Assembly (NCBI RefSeq): GCF_040954835.1
Contig: NC_090711.1
Span: 9,865,501-9,929,500, forward strand
Reading direction: 5' to 3'
DNA: 64,000 bases
Origin: Lepisosteus oculatus
Lineage: Eukaryota > Chordata > Actinopteri > Semionotiformes > Lepisosteidae
The translations under genes and the position numbers were made by a program. Each line of letters opens with the position of its first letter. Positions within the stretch are counted from its first letter, which is position 1. This document shows, in pieces, positions 13,301-28,300 of this stretch. A model generated the notes under the pieces. That model was not told the origin of the DNA and made no database searches. It saw only the letters and a program-made list of their open reading frames with translations.

Positions 13301-16300
13301 GCAAAGCCATAGCTGAGTGTTGAGTTTGTAGTACTGTATGTACGGGTGTTGTGGAGCTCGGATTATTCTCTTGGTATCGCAGGATGAGACACACGGCCAG
13401 TTGTAGGTTATTGGTGAACTGCCCCACGCTGACTCACTGCGGTCTGTTTCAGAGCCGGGGTGAAATCAAGAATGGGACCATCCTTCGCCTCGCAATCTCC
13501 CCTGTGAGTCTCCCGCCTTCCTCTCTGCATTCACAAAAAAGAAGGGCCGAGGTTGAAAATGAAGCTTTCAATTTCATTTTTTTTGCCAGTGGTTTCAGTC
13601 ATTTTCTCCGGTTTACGTCAACGTTAAGTGAGAAGTTGTCTAAAAAAAAAGTACAGGGAATTAATCAAAAAATATCTTAGCCAGTTGGAACATTGCTTGA
13701 CATCATACAATCATTCATGGATTCCACAGCATCCTAGTAATCCTGGGAAATGGAGAGCTTTGGAATTTAATATCATTAAACATTTGTATCAGTTTACTTG
13801 CTTTCACTTAGTAGTGCAGTTTTGTTACATCAAAAGCGTGTAATATACCATGAATATGTTTTACGTGTAGGTTTATACAGGCCTTACACATGTGGACCCT
13901 GCTTAACTGCGGTGCTGTTGTAGTATGATAGGTCAGAGCAGAAGTATGGAGCGCTGGAGGAGAACCGTGCTCGGACGGGGCACGTGGCTGCCCAGTGCAC
14001 ACGGTGGCTTGCTGGGTGCGCGTGTGTCTTGGTGCAGAGTCGCGGTGTGTGGGGAGGGTCGTGCTGTGCGCTCAGGCTGTGCCTCTGTGATCTGCAGACT
14101 CGCGCCGCCCGGCAGCTCCTGGAGAGGATCCAGTCTCACGGGATGGACGCACGGCTGGAGGCCCTGAAGGAGCTGGCCAAGCTGTCCGCCGACGCCACCT
14201 TCGCCACCGAGTTCATCAACATGGACGGCATTGCCGTGCTGGCGCGGTTGGTGGAGAGCGGCACACAGTGAGTCACGCACAAGTGCGCACGCAGTGAATC
14301 ACACCCACACGTGCACACGCAGTGAGTCACACCCACACAAGCACACACAGTGAGTCACACCCACACGTGCACACGCAGTGAGTCACACCCACACGAGCAC
14401 ACACAGTGAGTCACACCCACACGAGCACACACACAGTGAGTCCCACCCACACGTGCACACGCAGTGAGTCCCACCCACACGAGCACACACGCAGTGAGTC
14501 ACACCCACACGAGCACACGCAGTGAGTCACACCCACATGAGCACACACACAGTGAATCCCATCCACACGAGCACACACAGTGAGTCACACCCACACGAGC
14601 ACACACGCAGTGAGTCACACCCACACGAGCACACGTGCGGTGAGTCACACCCACACGCACACTTGCAGTGAGTCACACCCACAAGCACACTTGCAGTGAG
14701 TCCCACCCACACGAGCACACGCATTGAGTCACAATCATGCGCACACGCAGTGTGACAGGCACGCGCATGAGTCACACCCACATGCACACACGGTGAGTCA
14801 TGCACATGCACACACACAGTGAATCACACGCACACACAGTGAGTCACACCCACACATGCACATGTAGTGAGTCACACCCACACATGCACATGTAGTGAGT
14901 CACACCCATATGTGCACACGCAGTGTGTCACACCCACATGCACACACAGTGGGTCATGTACACGCACATACGCAGTTAGTCACACCCACATGTGCACACA
15001 CACAGTGAATCACCCAAACAAACACACGCACATGTGCACATTCAGTGAGTCATGCACACGCGCACACGCAGTGAGTCACGCAAACGAGCTCATGCAGGCA
15101 GTCACGCACACGGGCACACACAGAGAATCACAAACACACACACGCACAGTGAGTCACCCAAACACACACACGCAGTGAGTCACCCACACACACGTGCACA
15201 CATGCAGTGAGTCACCCACACACACGTGCACACATGCAGTGAGTCGCACACACATGTACACACGCAGTGAATCATTTTCAAGATGTGCAATCTTAGTTTG
15301 AAACCTAATTTTCTTGTGCCAGAAAATCAGTTGTGTGTGTCAGCATGCATAGGCTGAAAAGGAACAAGTAAAGGTTTATTCCATGCAAAAAGTGAAAAAA
15401 AGAAACACAACATTTTGGCTGTTGAGCCTTCTTCGGGTGTCACACCCTTTGGAGGGAACCCTGCACTGATTTAAATAGCAAACTCATCTACTGTGCTGTG
15501 CTGTATTGTATGTGTTTAAGACCATCGGTCTGTTTATTTCTGTAGTTTCGGGGAGATGCTGGCTTTTACCCTGACAGCTTTCCTGGAGCTGATGGACCAC
15601 GGCATTGTGTCCTGGGATCTGATCTCCCTGTCCTTCATCAAACAGGTGAGTGAGCTTGTCTCCTCTGCCACAGGAGCTGGTGCCTTTGGCTGCACATGGG
15701 GGCAATAGCACCAGTCCAAGGCAGCATGTCTGAGAGTTCTGCTGTATGAACAGCAGTACATGGGGAGAACAGCACAAACAGAAGGCAGCATGTGTTTGCT
15801 GCGTGTTGTCTGGGAGTTCCGCTCCATCCTTACAGAATGAATTCTGTTTGATGAATAGCACTGACTGTTATGTTTTAACATACTACTAAAAAACTCCTGC
15901 AATCACTTGCTGAATAATCTTGATATTTAAATCACGGATCAAAGATGGCTCATATCCTGTTGAATGCGAGTGATGCCATTCTTTTTGTTACGATAACCTT
16001 ATCTGTAGAAATCTATGCAGTTGTCGTGTCTTGTCTGAAACATGGTATTCTCTTCCATACAAAGCATCTACCCCTTCTATAACCATGTTAAGCATCCAGA
16101 GGGATCTGTGCCTCTTTTTCAGCAGTGACCTGTTTTTTATTAGATGGCCCCAGTGCAGGTACATTTTCTGACATCTGATCAGGTTGGGCTCCAGGAGGAA
16201 GGAGGAAAACCTAATTTCCTGACACAAAGGTAGCAGTTCACGATAGGAAGTGTTTTTGGAGAGGAATAGGAATAGGAAGTCGGAATTCTCCTCTGATAAC

Positions 16301-19300
16301 TGTATACATGTTATCCTCATATCTTGTAACTTGACTTTAATCACCAGTCTTTATGTCTTGAAAACTGCCGTCTTCACTGTTAAGGCAATAAATAAACTTT
16401 ACTGAGAATACGTTCAGTTTTGGCAATCATAGAACAGTCCTGCAGAATTGCTGTGTCTCCTACTTTTCTGAAGTATTAAAGAAATATTACTCACTTACTG
16501 TTCGCTAAGTATCAATTAGGCAGTGTTTGCTTCACAGAGATGTCCTTTCTGTGAAAGCAACTTCTGATTAAGCTTTTGTATGATTCATGTTACAATGGGT
16601 CATGCTGCAGAAAGACTTGTATCATATTGCTTTGAATTAACTAACAGCGTGTGTTTAAAATGATCTAAAACAGATGCTGGGCTTGTTCAAGTGTGGTGCT
16701 TATTTGTCTGTATTTGAAGTACTGTAATTATCAGGTGACATCAGCCTAAAACAGTGGTGAATGCATGTTGCAAATATACTCATGCCCCTTAATTTTTTAA
16801 GTAAAGAGTTTTGTTATACAGGTGCTGGCAAATTAAGGTAATATGTGTTAATGGTGTTAGAGAAGCTGTTTACTTAATACATTAAAGGTAGGAGTGGCTA
16901 TTTGCAATTAATTGAATTCAGGGTGTTTTGATTTTTTTCAGAAGTGTTTACTATCCAGAAAATGCTTTGTATTTTCCCAAGACTCTGCAAACACAAAGAC
17001 AGTCATGGTTTTCTTTATTGTCTTGCCTTTTACAGATTTTATGTTGATGTGGTTTCCTGACAGAAATATCAGACAGAGAAACAAGCATGTTAAATAAATA
17101 GCGTATCTTTAAAAAACATTGTTACATTTGAAGTGTTTAATTAACCAGTGGAAGGAAGGTGAAAAGCTGTGGAAAAATATTGTATTAGCCTTGATGAAGA
17201 TAGTAACTGAAACCTACAATATTTGTCTTTGGTCTAAAAAATAAAGTAGTGGAAAATGAACTCTTGTATGGGGATTTGTTTTCTTGATAAATTAGTCCCA
17301 GCTGTTTAGAAAATAATTCTCTTTTGAGCTGTTGCTCACATTTACTGTTTTTCGGGTAATCAGAAGTTTGGTCTAAATTTAGTGGAGAAGAGGAACTGGA
17401 ATTCTCCCTAGGTACTGTACAGTTCCAAGTTAACAGGCCAAGTATTATCACTGGTGGCAGGAGGTGTCTTTACTGCAACCAGTGTGACTCCTGATCACCT
17501 CTTGCCCAATGGAACTGAGGCGGAGAGCAAGTTAACATCAACGGCCCACAACCCACTCTACTGTATAACTAGTCATGTCTCATAACACCACTGATCTGTC
17601 CCTTCTGCCGAAGGCATCTCTTCTGTCTCTTTTCCCTGTCAGCCCCTCTATGAAGTCATGAAGTCATGCTTATTGGTACCCCCCATCAACTTCGTAAAGC
17701 CAGTCCTGTAACCCTGTCTGTAGATGGCTCTGTACTTGAGCTCCAATCAAAATTGAAAAACCTTGGGGTTATATTCGATTCTGGCTTAACATTCGACCCA
17801 CATGTACAGCATACTGTCAAAACATCTTTTTTTCACCTTAGAAATATCGCAAGACTACGCCCTATGCTATCATTAACTGTGGCTGAAAAGCTGATCAACA
17901 TATTTGTATTCTCTCGAATTGACTACTGCAATGCTCTGCTCCCTGGGGTATCTAAATCTACTCTGAACAAGCTGCAGTATGTCCAAAATTCAGCAGCCAG
18001 AATCCTGACCAGATCTAGTGCAAGTGTTCACATTACTCCTATCCTGGAGTCCTTGCACTGGCTTCCGGTCAAATTCCGCGTAGACTTTAAAATCCTCATG
18101 CTCACCTACAAGGCTTTACATGGCTTGGCACCTCAATACCTGTCTGAACTTTTATCGCCCTACTCCCCACCTCGCAACCTCCGCTCTTCAAATTCTGCCC
18201 TCCTTACTGTCCCCCAAGCCCGTCTACATTGTATGGGCGACAGGGCCTTCTCCTGCTATGCCCCCAAGCTCTGGAACTCCTTGCCCAAGGATATTAGAGA
18301 GTCACCTTCTCTAAACTCCTTCAAATCCAGACTCAAAACCCTCCTTTTCAGAAAAGTCTTTACTTAACTGGTTCCATTCTTCACCCCTCTGCTCTTCTTA
18401 ATACCATCTTCCACGGTCTCCTCTATTGTTATTGTTGTATTGTTGTAATTATAATTGTGTCCTGTCTTGTGAAATTTTCTTATTTATTGTTGTAGTCTTC
18501 TTATTTATTGTTATTGTCATCCTGTAAAGCGCTTTGAGAAGCCACCTTTAAAGGCGCTATATAAAATAAAGTTTATTATTATTATATTATTATTATTATG
18601 AGCAAAGCTGTCTCTTTTTGCTTGTTCATCTGCAGCTGTTACTCTGTTCCTGCTGATCGCTCTACCACTTCATGATCCTTGCTATCATTCACATTATCCC
18701 CTTCACTTTCACGAGACACAGAAGAAGCACGCTGCTCCCTTTCCTCGCTTGGGTGTCTGTCTAGCAGCTGAGGTGTCGCTGTTACCATGTTCTTCATCGG
18801 ATCTTCTCGAGCCGTGTCTCAGCTCTCTGGTGCCCCCTGGTTTCTCTAGCTCGTCAAGCTCTTGCAGGGGATCCCAGCTCCTCACCTTTTCATTTCCCTC
18901 TAGTGTTCTTTCTGCTGTGATTGGGCCTGGTAAACAGGCTACACTTCCATCTGCCTGTACAGCCCCAGTATGATCCCTAACCATGCAGCTTGCAGACTCA
19001 GTTTGTCAGTTAATACACTCCACAGCACAGAGCCCACTCTTTCCTTCTCGCACGCCTGATCCTGATTGGCCAGAGTCGCTTCGCCATGGAAATCGTCTGG
19101 CGCTCCTGACAGACTTTTCCCTCTCTGACTCTAAGCTGACTGATAGCCTCACTCTTAAGCGGCTCTATTCTAAGCCTCCTTATTAATTACAGGGGCGTTT
19201 TTAATTCCATGTGAGCTATTCCAGACTTATCCTCATGTGGAATTCCACACTCTTTTCTCTTTGATTGCTCTGGTTTGATAAGGCCCAGGTGTAGCCCAAC

Positions 19301-22300
19301 CAGGCGACTTGCCTTCTCAGTAGCCGTTGTGACACAATTACAGTATTTTACAGAGGCACACCTACTTTAAAAATGCTCCACAAATGATTGTGAAGCTTCA
19401 TGATCTGCAAAATATATATCCCCATATGTAGAATCCCACCTAAAGTCTCTTCTTAAAGCATCACAACCATGCCTAGCTTTAAAGCATAGTAGATCTCTAG
19501 ATTTTCTCTTCTTGTATTTGTAATATTGTACCAGACTGGAATTTCCTGTATAATTCAATGTTTTTAGCAAAACTGTTTCTTATACTTGCAAGGTCCACTT
19601 TGGAGTCAGTCTTAGGTCAGCCTACAATGCCACTAAGATGCTATACCCTGTTGGGTTATTGGCCACTAGGGGACGCTGCTGCATTGTGGTCCCTCCTCAA
19701 TGCTCTGCCCATGTTTTTTGCCATACCGCTGTGTGGTCTTTCCTGTCAGTGTTTTATGGTCCTAAAACCTGAAAACGATGGGTTCACACAGCAACCTGAC
19801 TCCACCTCAGAGTCCTGGAGGAAGTCCCCATTGTGGACTTTAAGGCTTGCATGCCATGTCTGAAACCTCAGGGAATGCAACACCTGGCCGCCCGTTTCCA
19901 GACAGAGTCATTCGGAAACGCCTCTTCATTGAGATATTCCGCTGTTCTGCACGGTGTGCCCTCCTGGTGCGTTTCTGGAGGGAACACAATTTGCAGTGAA
20001 CAGGGAACGTCAGGTTATTTCAGAACCCATACAGCCTGACAGAGACCAGTACCACCACACTTACAGATTGCTCAGCTGATGTCCAAGCCGGTTAAAAATA
20101 GTGGGGAAGATGTCCACACTGTGCTCTGTGATTTACTGGATGGCACCCAGTGTGCAGTGTGCTGAACAGGCTGGTGGAGGTACAGAGCTGGAACATTAAG
20201 GTTAAGATGGAGCAATAGCAAATTGGGGCACCATTTTGTGGAACCAGAGGTATGGAAATTGCCTACTGTTGAGGCAAGGTTATAACATCATTGTTGTCAA
20301 GACTGGAGACTTCTGTGATTTCTTGATGATATTTTATGTTTCATTTTTGCTGCATGCAAAATACTGTGATAAAACACTAACCTTTTAGTTCAAAAGAGGT
20401 TGTATTATTGTGCTTCTTTCAACTTGTTTGACTATCCAAAACTTCTGATTACTTAGCAATTTAAAAGGTGTTCTTCCCCTTTAAAAGCTAATAACACAGC
20501 TGGGATGCATTACGACTGGCAAATTAAACATTTGTCATAAAATGCAAGTGTTCAGTAACCATTTTTAGTGCTATTGCTACTAAATTTAGTGATTCAAGGA
20601 ATTTCTGAATTTATGATACATCCAGACACATGCACACAGAATAAACAGCAAATTAATAGACAATTAACACAATTACATAACTCCCAAATTCTGGTCAGTT
20701 TGAGAAAGCAATTAGCAAGTGTCCTGAGCTGTCCTACACAGTTCACCACTTCTGCCCCAAAACATATGCAAGAACACAGAACGAGTGTGCTGTTACTAGA
20801 AATGTATAACTTCCTTGAATGGAAAACAGCACAGTTTTAATAACTTATCCAAGTATTCTGTTGGGCATGCCGCCATAAAAATAAACATCTCATTTTCCTC
20901 ATTTCCATTTCTTGGTTATCCTCTACCCTTTCTGGTATTTATGCTTGTTGATGTATAATGTATTATCTGACCTCTCCATGGATGTTTCCCTATTGAAGGT
21001 CTATTGTTTCAGTGGTCAAAAACAATTGTATCAAGTCTTTGAAAATGTATGCTTCCAGGGTGAGTTGTAAGAGCTGCTGGACTCTGGCCTTGCAGGACCA
21101 TGGTAGACCACCCTGGTGTGTAAGAAGACACACGGCTATCCACAGGTTGCTTGAAAGGATTTGTCACATTTTACAGTGTTAGATCTTGGGAGTCTACTCC
21201 ATACCACAGTAAAGCTGTGTCCTGTCATTGTAGCCCTTAATCTGACATAATCTGTGTAATCGGATACCCATGTCCCAAAACCTCCCTGTATTATTACAGA
21301 AGCATGTCCACACGTCTTTTATAATAGAAAGTTTAAAGGTTTTCCCAAGAGAAACTACCTTTGATGAAATGTTCCTCTAGTTACAAAAAAAGATTTGTAA
21401 TTGAACCCAGGCTTTGTTGTCTGTCTGCAGACAAAAGAGCCTGTATTTAATTAGCGTATTCGTAATTACATAACCACATTAAAGACAATCTTTGTAAGCT
21501 TGCAAATGGATGAAAATCCTTACAATCTTAAATTAATTTTACCCAAGTGATGTTTCACGTTTATTTTATGAAAGTGGTGCGTTATGTAATCTTCAAAAGC
21601 AATTGTAGCCTGTTAAGAACAAACAAAAGGATTATCAGAGATTGACAAGGATCATTGTTCGGATCATCTAGTTGGTATGTTGCTAGCAACACTTACACAA
21701 CCCTTTTATTTAAAAAAGCTATGTTTCCTCTGTTAAAAATGTTTTTTCTTCTATCATTCAACTTGTTTTTCATTATATTTTCTGGGTTTATTCCATTACA
21801 GAACTATATTTTTTTATATATTTTTAAAAAAGCTATGCGTTATTCAGAATGAATTTACTGCATTATACAATTCAGTTTTTATTATAACATTCCCATGTCT
21901 CTATGTGTCCCAACATTCCTTTTGTGTTTTTATTCTTTTCTCTAAATCATTCTAAAAAGGGAAATGTCTACTTAAACACCTGAGTCATTTTCATATGTAA
22001 CACCTTTAAGTTCATGTTTCCTTCTCTTACACTGTATTTCTGCTACCTAAAGCTTTGCACTCTAAACTTGTCTATATTTAATGTCTTGTTCTAAATATTT
22101 GCCTAGGTATTCCACTAAGTACTGTATGTCATTCCAGCTTAATTAAGGTAAATTCCCATTACTTCACGTGTTATAATCTCTGATTGGAACTCAAAAATGT
22201 TCCCTCGATCTTTATTACAGCTCAAAAAGGTACCTAAGTAATAAAACAATAAAATTCCTGGTTAATTATTTGAGTAAAGTGCTTAAAGCCATTAGCAATA

Positions 22301-25300
22301 TCAACAGGTAGGAGAGCAATAACACTCCACCTCATTTATGGTACAGTACTGTAGTACAATCATTACACTTCTTAGCAACTATACAGTATATGTACTTAAC
22401 ACATACAAGCCTTTATTTTAAAAAAAGTTTAAAAGGAGAGTATCCCCCATCCGAGAAGATGTGTTAAAACACCAGAATCTCAGCAGTGCTGTACAAGACC
22501 TCAGAGTGAAAATCTGCTTGTTAAATGAAAAAACAGGTTGGTTTCTTAATCTTGTAAAAATTAAAACTTGTATAGCAGTTGCTTGTACAGCAAGGGATCA
22601 CTGTTCTCTTTATTTTTTGTTCGTCATCTACTAAAGCCTAGAATCCTTTTCCATTTTGAATAATCCTCTAGTTTCAATTTTTCCCCATTACCATACAAGT
22701 ATTAGAAATAAGATTGATCCACAATTACTTGGTTTGGTTTTGTTATTCTTGTTGTGGATGTGTTTTACTGTATTAACAGTTTTCCAATCCATGTTTATTC
22801 CTTGTCTTATGTGATTTTTGGTAACAGTTTTAAAAACAATCTCTTATTTGTACTGTTGAGTACCATCGGGCTCTGAGAATGGGTTTTAAGTGATCCTACT
22901 GTTTTGTAGCATTTTTGCCTCTTCGGTTTTGTAGCGAACTCTGTCTATTCTCAGCTTGAAACATGTTATCGACTTCTTCCTTGGTGACCACCGATGAGAA
23001 AGATATACATCCTTTCATACGTGAGCTATCCTCCTTTCAGCTAATAAAAGGTTCCAGTTATCGTCTCTGAGACACTTGACTCCATCCTGCACTGTTCTGT
23101 CAAGCACTGTGGAGCTTGCAGTTTGTGGAATGATGGAAAAGCAAGTTACAGGAGTGTATCTGCCCTTCCTCATTCTGCCCAGAGTCACCGCAGTGAGCCG
23201 AGACATAAAGAGACGGTAGAGGATTTCAAGCTGTATTGGTATCAAACAAACAAAAACTAAGGGACCTGAAGCTGCATAGGTCAGTGATCATAGAGCCAAA
23301 ATCTATTTAAGCAATAAAGCCAGACCTAGGCTTCACTAAGTATCAGCGATCCTTCACATCCTTTTAAAAAACAGGGTTTGACATTTCATCACAGGACTGT
23401 CTTCCAATACTGTTCACCAGACGTGCCACTTTAACTGTTTCACATGGTTGCGTTCATCAATAAAAAATCACAGACCTTACTGAAATTATTTTTTGATATA
23501 CACTCAGTAGTTTTCTAAAGGTTAATCACAGGAAAACCAGAAGATTTGGTTCTTACGCAATCAGGAGCAACTTTTAAACATGTTGTATGTCTTTACTGTG
23601 ATATTTCTAGCTTAAGTATAGGATTCTTCAACTGTCATATTTGATATGTCTGTAACATCTTCTGACATAGTAGTAATTAAACACAAATGTCATGCTTCAC
23701 CTTTTAATTGAATAATTGCGCTGTTAGGATTTAAACCAAATCTCGCGATCTGTAGTTATGTGCTCCAATATTTGGGATGTGGGAAGTCTGGCTCTTGCCT
23801 TGGGATTTTTATTTTTGATCTTATGACACCCCTTTGAAAATATTACAGAATAGTGGCTCTTAATTAAAGTTCCACCATACCTGAAGCATGAAGCTGACTG
23901 GTGATGTCAGCCTCCTTCTGCTAGGTTCTTAATTAGCGTTTGCGTCTTGCTCCTGTTTGAGTCAGCTTCTAATGTACTATATTTTATTATTCTCATCCTG
24001 TTGCCATTACACCTCTAGCTGAATAAGAGATGTCCTGAGTTATTCTTTTCAGCAAGCGTTGAGTGGAATATGGTGACAAGTACAAGATGTAAAATGTAGA
24101 GAAAGCTGCAGTATATCCCAGGTGGAAATGAATATTTTCCTTTCGACATGTCTGCAGAGTTAAATTAATAACTACTCTCTGCAGTTAACTTGGACTTTAA
24201 TTTAAATTTAAACAGCTGGCGAAACATCCATAAAAATGGGGGGTTTTAATTGCTTTTGTTGCCAGTTCTCTGTGTGTGTGTCATTGTGCTTTCTTGATCT
24301 TGAAAGAACTGTGTTGTTTTGAAATATGTGCTGGTTTCTGCAGGGGCACCATCGCGGCACAATGATTAGAATTGCTGTGGCTAATTCTGGGCTGCTATCT
24401 GTGGGGAGTATGTATGTTCTCTCCCCTGTTTAAGTGTGTTTCCTCCAGGGGCTTCAGTTTCCTGCCGCAGTCCAAAGATATGCTGGTACATTAATTGGCT
24501 TCTGGGAAAATTGACCCTGATGTGAGTATGTGTGATTGGGTTTGAGTCTGTGTGTGCGCTGTGATGGACTCGTTTCCCATCCATGGTGTATCCCACTTTG
24601 TGCCCAATGCTTGCTGGGATAGGCTCCAGCTCCCCCTTAACCCTAAAATCATCTGAATTGGACGAAGTGGTAAAAAACTGGGTGGATGGTGTCAGCGTTA
24701 ATTTTTTCATGCTGAAATCATGGCTAGCAACTGAGAAAGATAAGGCCAGCTTTGAGTCGGGTTGCTTCTTGTTTCTGTTTGCTTGGGTGTCTCAACAAGA
24801 TACGAAATCTGCTTTGTCCTGTAATTACCAGATTCCTGGTATGAATCTAGACTGTGTGATGAACTGCGTGCAACTGGAAGACCACAGGTAGAAGGGACTG
24901 ACTTGGCTGAGCCACCTAAACCAGTCCCTTAGTCAGAGGTTCAGCAGCAGCCCTCTGTACTGCCGTTTTCTTTGAGCTTGCAGTGTTGAGTGTGATCATC
25001 GATGATCATAAAGTCACTGCTTTATTTGTCAGCCTATGGCAAATGAGTAAACTCTGGATAAACTGGTGGTGGTGAGGTGAATAAAAAATGGAAAGAATGA
25101 TGGATGTAAGCATTTCTGTTGCTCAGAGCAAAGATATCCCTTAAAAATCCAATGTCAGATTAACATATTATATACTGTAGCTGAACCACGTACGTCAGGT
25201 TCTCCGCATTGCAGAAGCAATTTGAATAAATTATTTTATTTATTATATAACATTTGTTATTTTGGGTTTTGGGGATGTGTGATTAGCACCCGGGTTTTGA

Positions 25301-28300
25301 GCGTTATCAGAAATAATCCTCCGTGTTCGTGATTTGTGATGCTGGACATTTTGTATTTATGAATTTAGAAAACACCAGTAGAATTCTGATCTGCTTTATA
25401 GCTGTATAACTATGTAATGAACAGCTGCAGCAAAGTGGCTAAAATTTGTTTTCTGCTCTAGAGGAAAAGCAATTTTTAATCTGGTTTTCCATGATACCAC
25501 TACTCTTTAATTATTTAAAAATACATGTTTCTAATTTTATGATAAGTTATGTTTTAAATTAATTAATTTTGACAATGCGGATGGTCTCTTCATCTTTTTT
25601 TAAAAAGCATGGTAGCTTCCTGTCCTTTTTAAAATATAAAGGCAGTAGCTTCTGTCTCTGTAGTGCTAATAGCTCAAAAGCTGCTTATATCTAGCATGTT
25701 TGATGGTAGTATAGAGATACAGTATCTACTGGAAGCTGGTCAGTGGAATAGAAAAGTTGCTTACAGCAAAAGGCTTGATTAAGACTGCAGTATCATTAGA
25801 TCAGTGCTCTGCAGTGTGCCCTCTACCAAGTTAAATAACTCACATTGAATGTGAAATTCTTTTAATCTTGAAAATAATGAATTCCAAGAAAAGTGTTTCT
25901 GTCTCTAAATTTAAAGGCTTTGCTTTCACTGAATTTTGGAGCTCTTTACAATAAAGAAGTTCTATTTAATTAGATTTCTTCTGTTGCACACAGACATGGG
26001 CTTTTATTAAAGAAATCTGATAGGCAGAAAATTGAAAGAAGGAATTGTACTTTCTTTCCTTCTGAACCTTCCACTGGATGGTGGGAAGGATTTGAAGATC
26101 CTGCAATCTTTCTGTCCTTGTCCTTCTTTGTTTGTCTCATCATTGGACTCAGCTTTCTTTTTTTCTACTTTTCTCTTTCTCCCTCGGTTTCTTAAGAACA
26201 TTTTTCTCTGTATTTCTGCCCTCTCCCCCCTTGTTTCCTTTCAGGCTGTGAATCATTAATCAGAGTTTGGTATTATCACTCTCAAAAAAGTTAAAACAAA
26301 CGGTTATACAGTATATTATTTTTTAGTCATAACATTGATTGTTAGATTTAACCTTTTAGCAAATTCTATGATTTAGTACAGGCTTGTGATTTATGTAATT
26401 TAATTGTAATTTATGTCTTGAAAGTTATGATGTATAAGAAGCAGCCCTTAATATGTCTGTTTTACAACAAGGTTCATGTGACTGTGGTTTATTTCTGTTA
26501 TTGAAGGCATGCTGCTTAACTCTGCAGTGCCAGCGACACACACTGAAGTAATATTGTTACTATTATCATGTTATTAGTAGTCATATCATATCAGGACACA
26601 TAATTTTTAGTTTTCTTTTTTACAAAATTCAGAATATCAGCTAAAATATTCCTTTTTGATTAATCAGAATATATGCTAGAAAATGAAAAAAAAACATGTT
26701 TGATTTGTTTTCCAATATCAAGAGGTCGTGCATTGTGTTATGTCTGTGTGAATATGTGCAGAGGTGAAAAGAATGCTGTTTTATAAACTACCGTGACATT
26801 AGTGACCTCAGTGACTGATGGTGACACTTCCTGCCCATCTTGATTTAACAACTGTAACACTGATTTAACACTGGTCTAATCTGCACAACGGCTTTTCCTT
26901 AAACATGCTTTTCAGCTCTCGCTCTGTAACCATAGAAACACTGAAGAGAACATTAATACTATACATGCTGAATAACTTAGCAACAGTGAATATTACATAC
27001 TGTATGTAGGTGTTCAACAGTGAGAATGTAACAAGTTTCTTTTTTACAGATATATCGCTTGCATAGTAAATTTAACACATATTTTTCCTGTTATTGGCAA
27101 ATGTAATAATGTTATAAGAGCATCTTACTAGATAGCACTGTCATTGATTGAACATCAGAGGTCGTTATGCACTTTTAATTAGTTCCCCCCGTTTTGATAA
27201 GAAAAGAGCTGTTATCAGGGAAATCTGTCATGTAATGAATTATAAGAAACTACTTTCAATCTCAAAATTGCATACTGACAGTGAAAGAGGCTTTTGTTTT
27301 TTGCTCTTGTTCTTGTCTCTCATTCTGCCCTGCTCGGTTTCCATCTCATCACTTGTCTTTCTGCATCATTCTTTCTCTTTCTGCACCACCTCCCTCTGCT
27401 TGCCACTTCTCTTTTTACAAAGTTGTGTTTCACCCAGCCGGATTGGAATTGCCAGTGGTGAGTGTCTCCTCAGGGAGGCCACACACAGATGTTTTTGAGC
27501 CATCTGTCATTTAACACATCACAGGCACCACGATCTCCTTGAGAGGTTCTGCACCACGAAGGAGAAACTCCTTCCTCACCAGCAGCTCCTCCTGTTTGCC
27601 AGTGCCCAGGAGGCTGCAGGTGAAGCCTGAGAGAGAGCCCTGGCCATCTAATCTAACCATACCTTGGGAGATTCCATCCCTCTAGCCTGGCTCGAACGCA
27701 TGGTCCTAGATCTCATCCTGCGCTCCGATGGGCACCTTTACAAGCCGAGCCTCCTGGGAGACTTATAATCATCAATCTTTCCTCTTGTCTGTCTCCTGCC
27801 ACACCTCCCTCTTTCCTCACATTGTGTGGGTCTCTCCTAGTTTATACTTGTTCCCTCTTATCAAAAAACATCTTAACACTTTGTCTCCATCCACTCACCT
27901 TTTTGACTTTCTCCCTTATCACTCTTCTTATCCTTTTCTGCTGTTTTCTCCTAATGTCTCTGTCTTTCTCTGTCCTTATCTTCCTCAGCTTTCTCTTGGC
28001 TCTGTCTCTCCTCTCTTTTTCCACTTTCGTTTCACGTTCAGGCTCAAATACTGTATTAACGAGAGTCAAATATTTTTTGCTGATGTACAGTAACACTACG
28101 GAACACAGAAGGATATATTTGAAATGCACTGAATATTGTCTGTCAAGCATGTGTACACTGTGAAGGGACACTTCATCTTTCTCCTTCCTCCTTCAGCTTT
28201 CTTCACCTTTCCAACCCTCTTTGTCTGTTGTCCTCAGATTGCCGGCTATGTCAATCAGCCCATGGTTGACGTGTCCATCCTGCAGCGTTCGCTGGCTATT

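Larger units (their letters stand above)
15646..28237 (+). other. elmo2: ELMO2 intron 6 (12.6 kb)
   Basis: Holds the L2-like LINE tail (17660-18600), a diverged SINE (24343-24690) and a minus-strand SINE (27500-27765). Pyrimidine-rich stretches occur at 27290-27420 and 27780-28030. The region 18600-24300 is mostly AT-rich. I saw no nested gene or RNA gene. Confidence 0.6.

Noticed and set aside
14527..15178. Cysteine/histidine-rich frames on both strands
   Set aside because: Product of the donor-copy minisatellite in ELMO2 intron 5, not a zinc-finger-like gene.
14268..15270. CRISPR-like regular repeats
   Set aside because: Units are directly tandem with no unique spacers, and the genome is eukaryotic.
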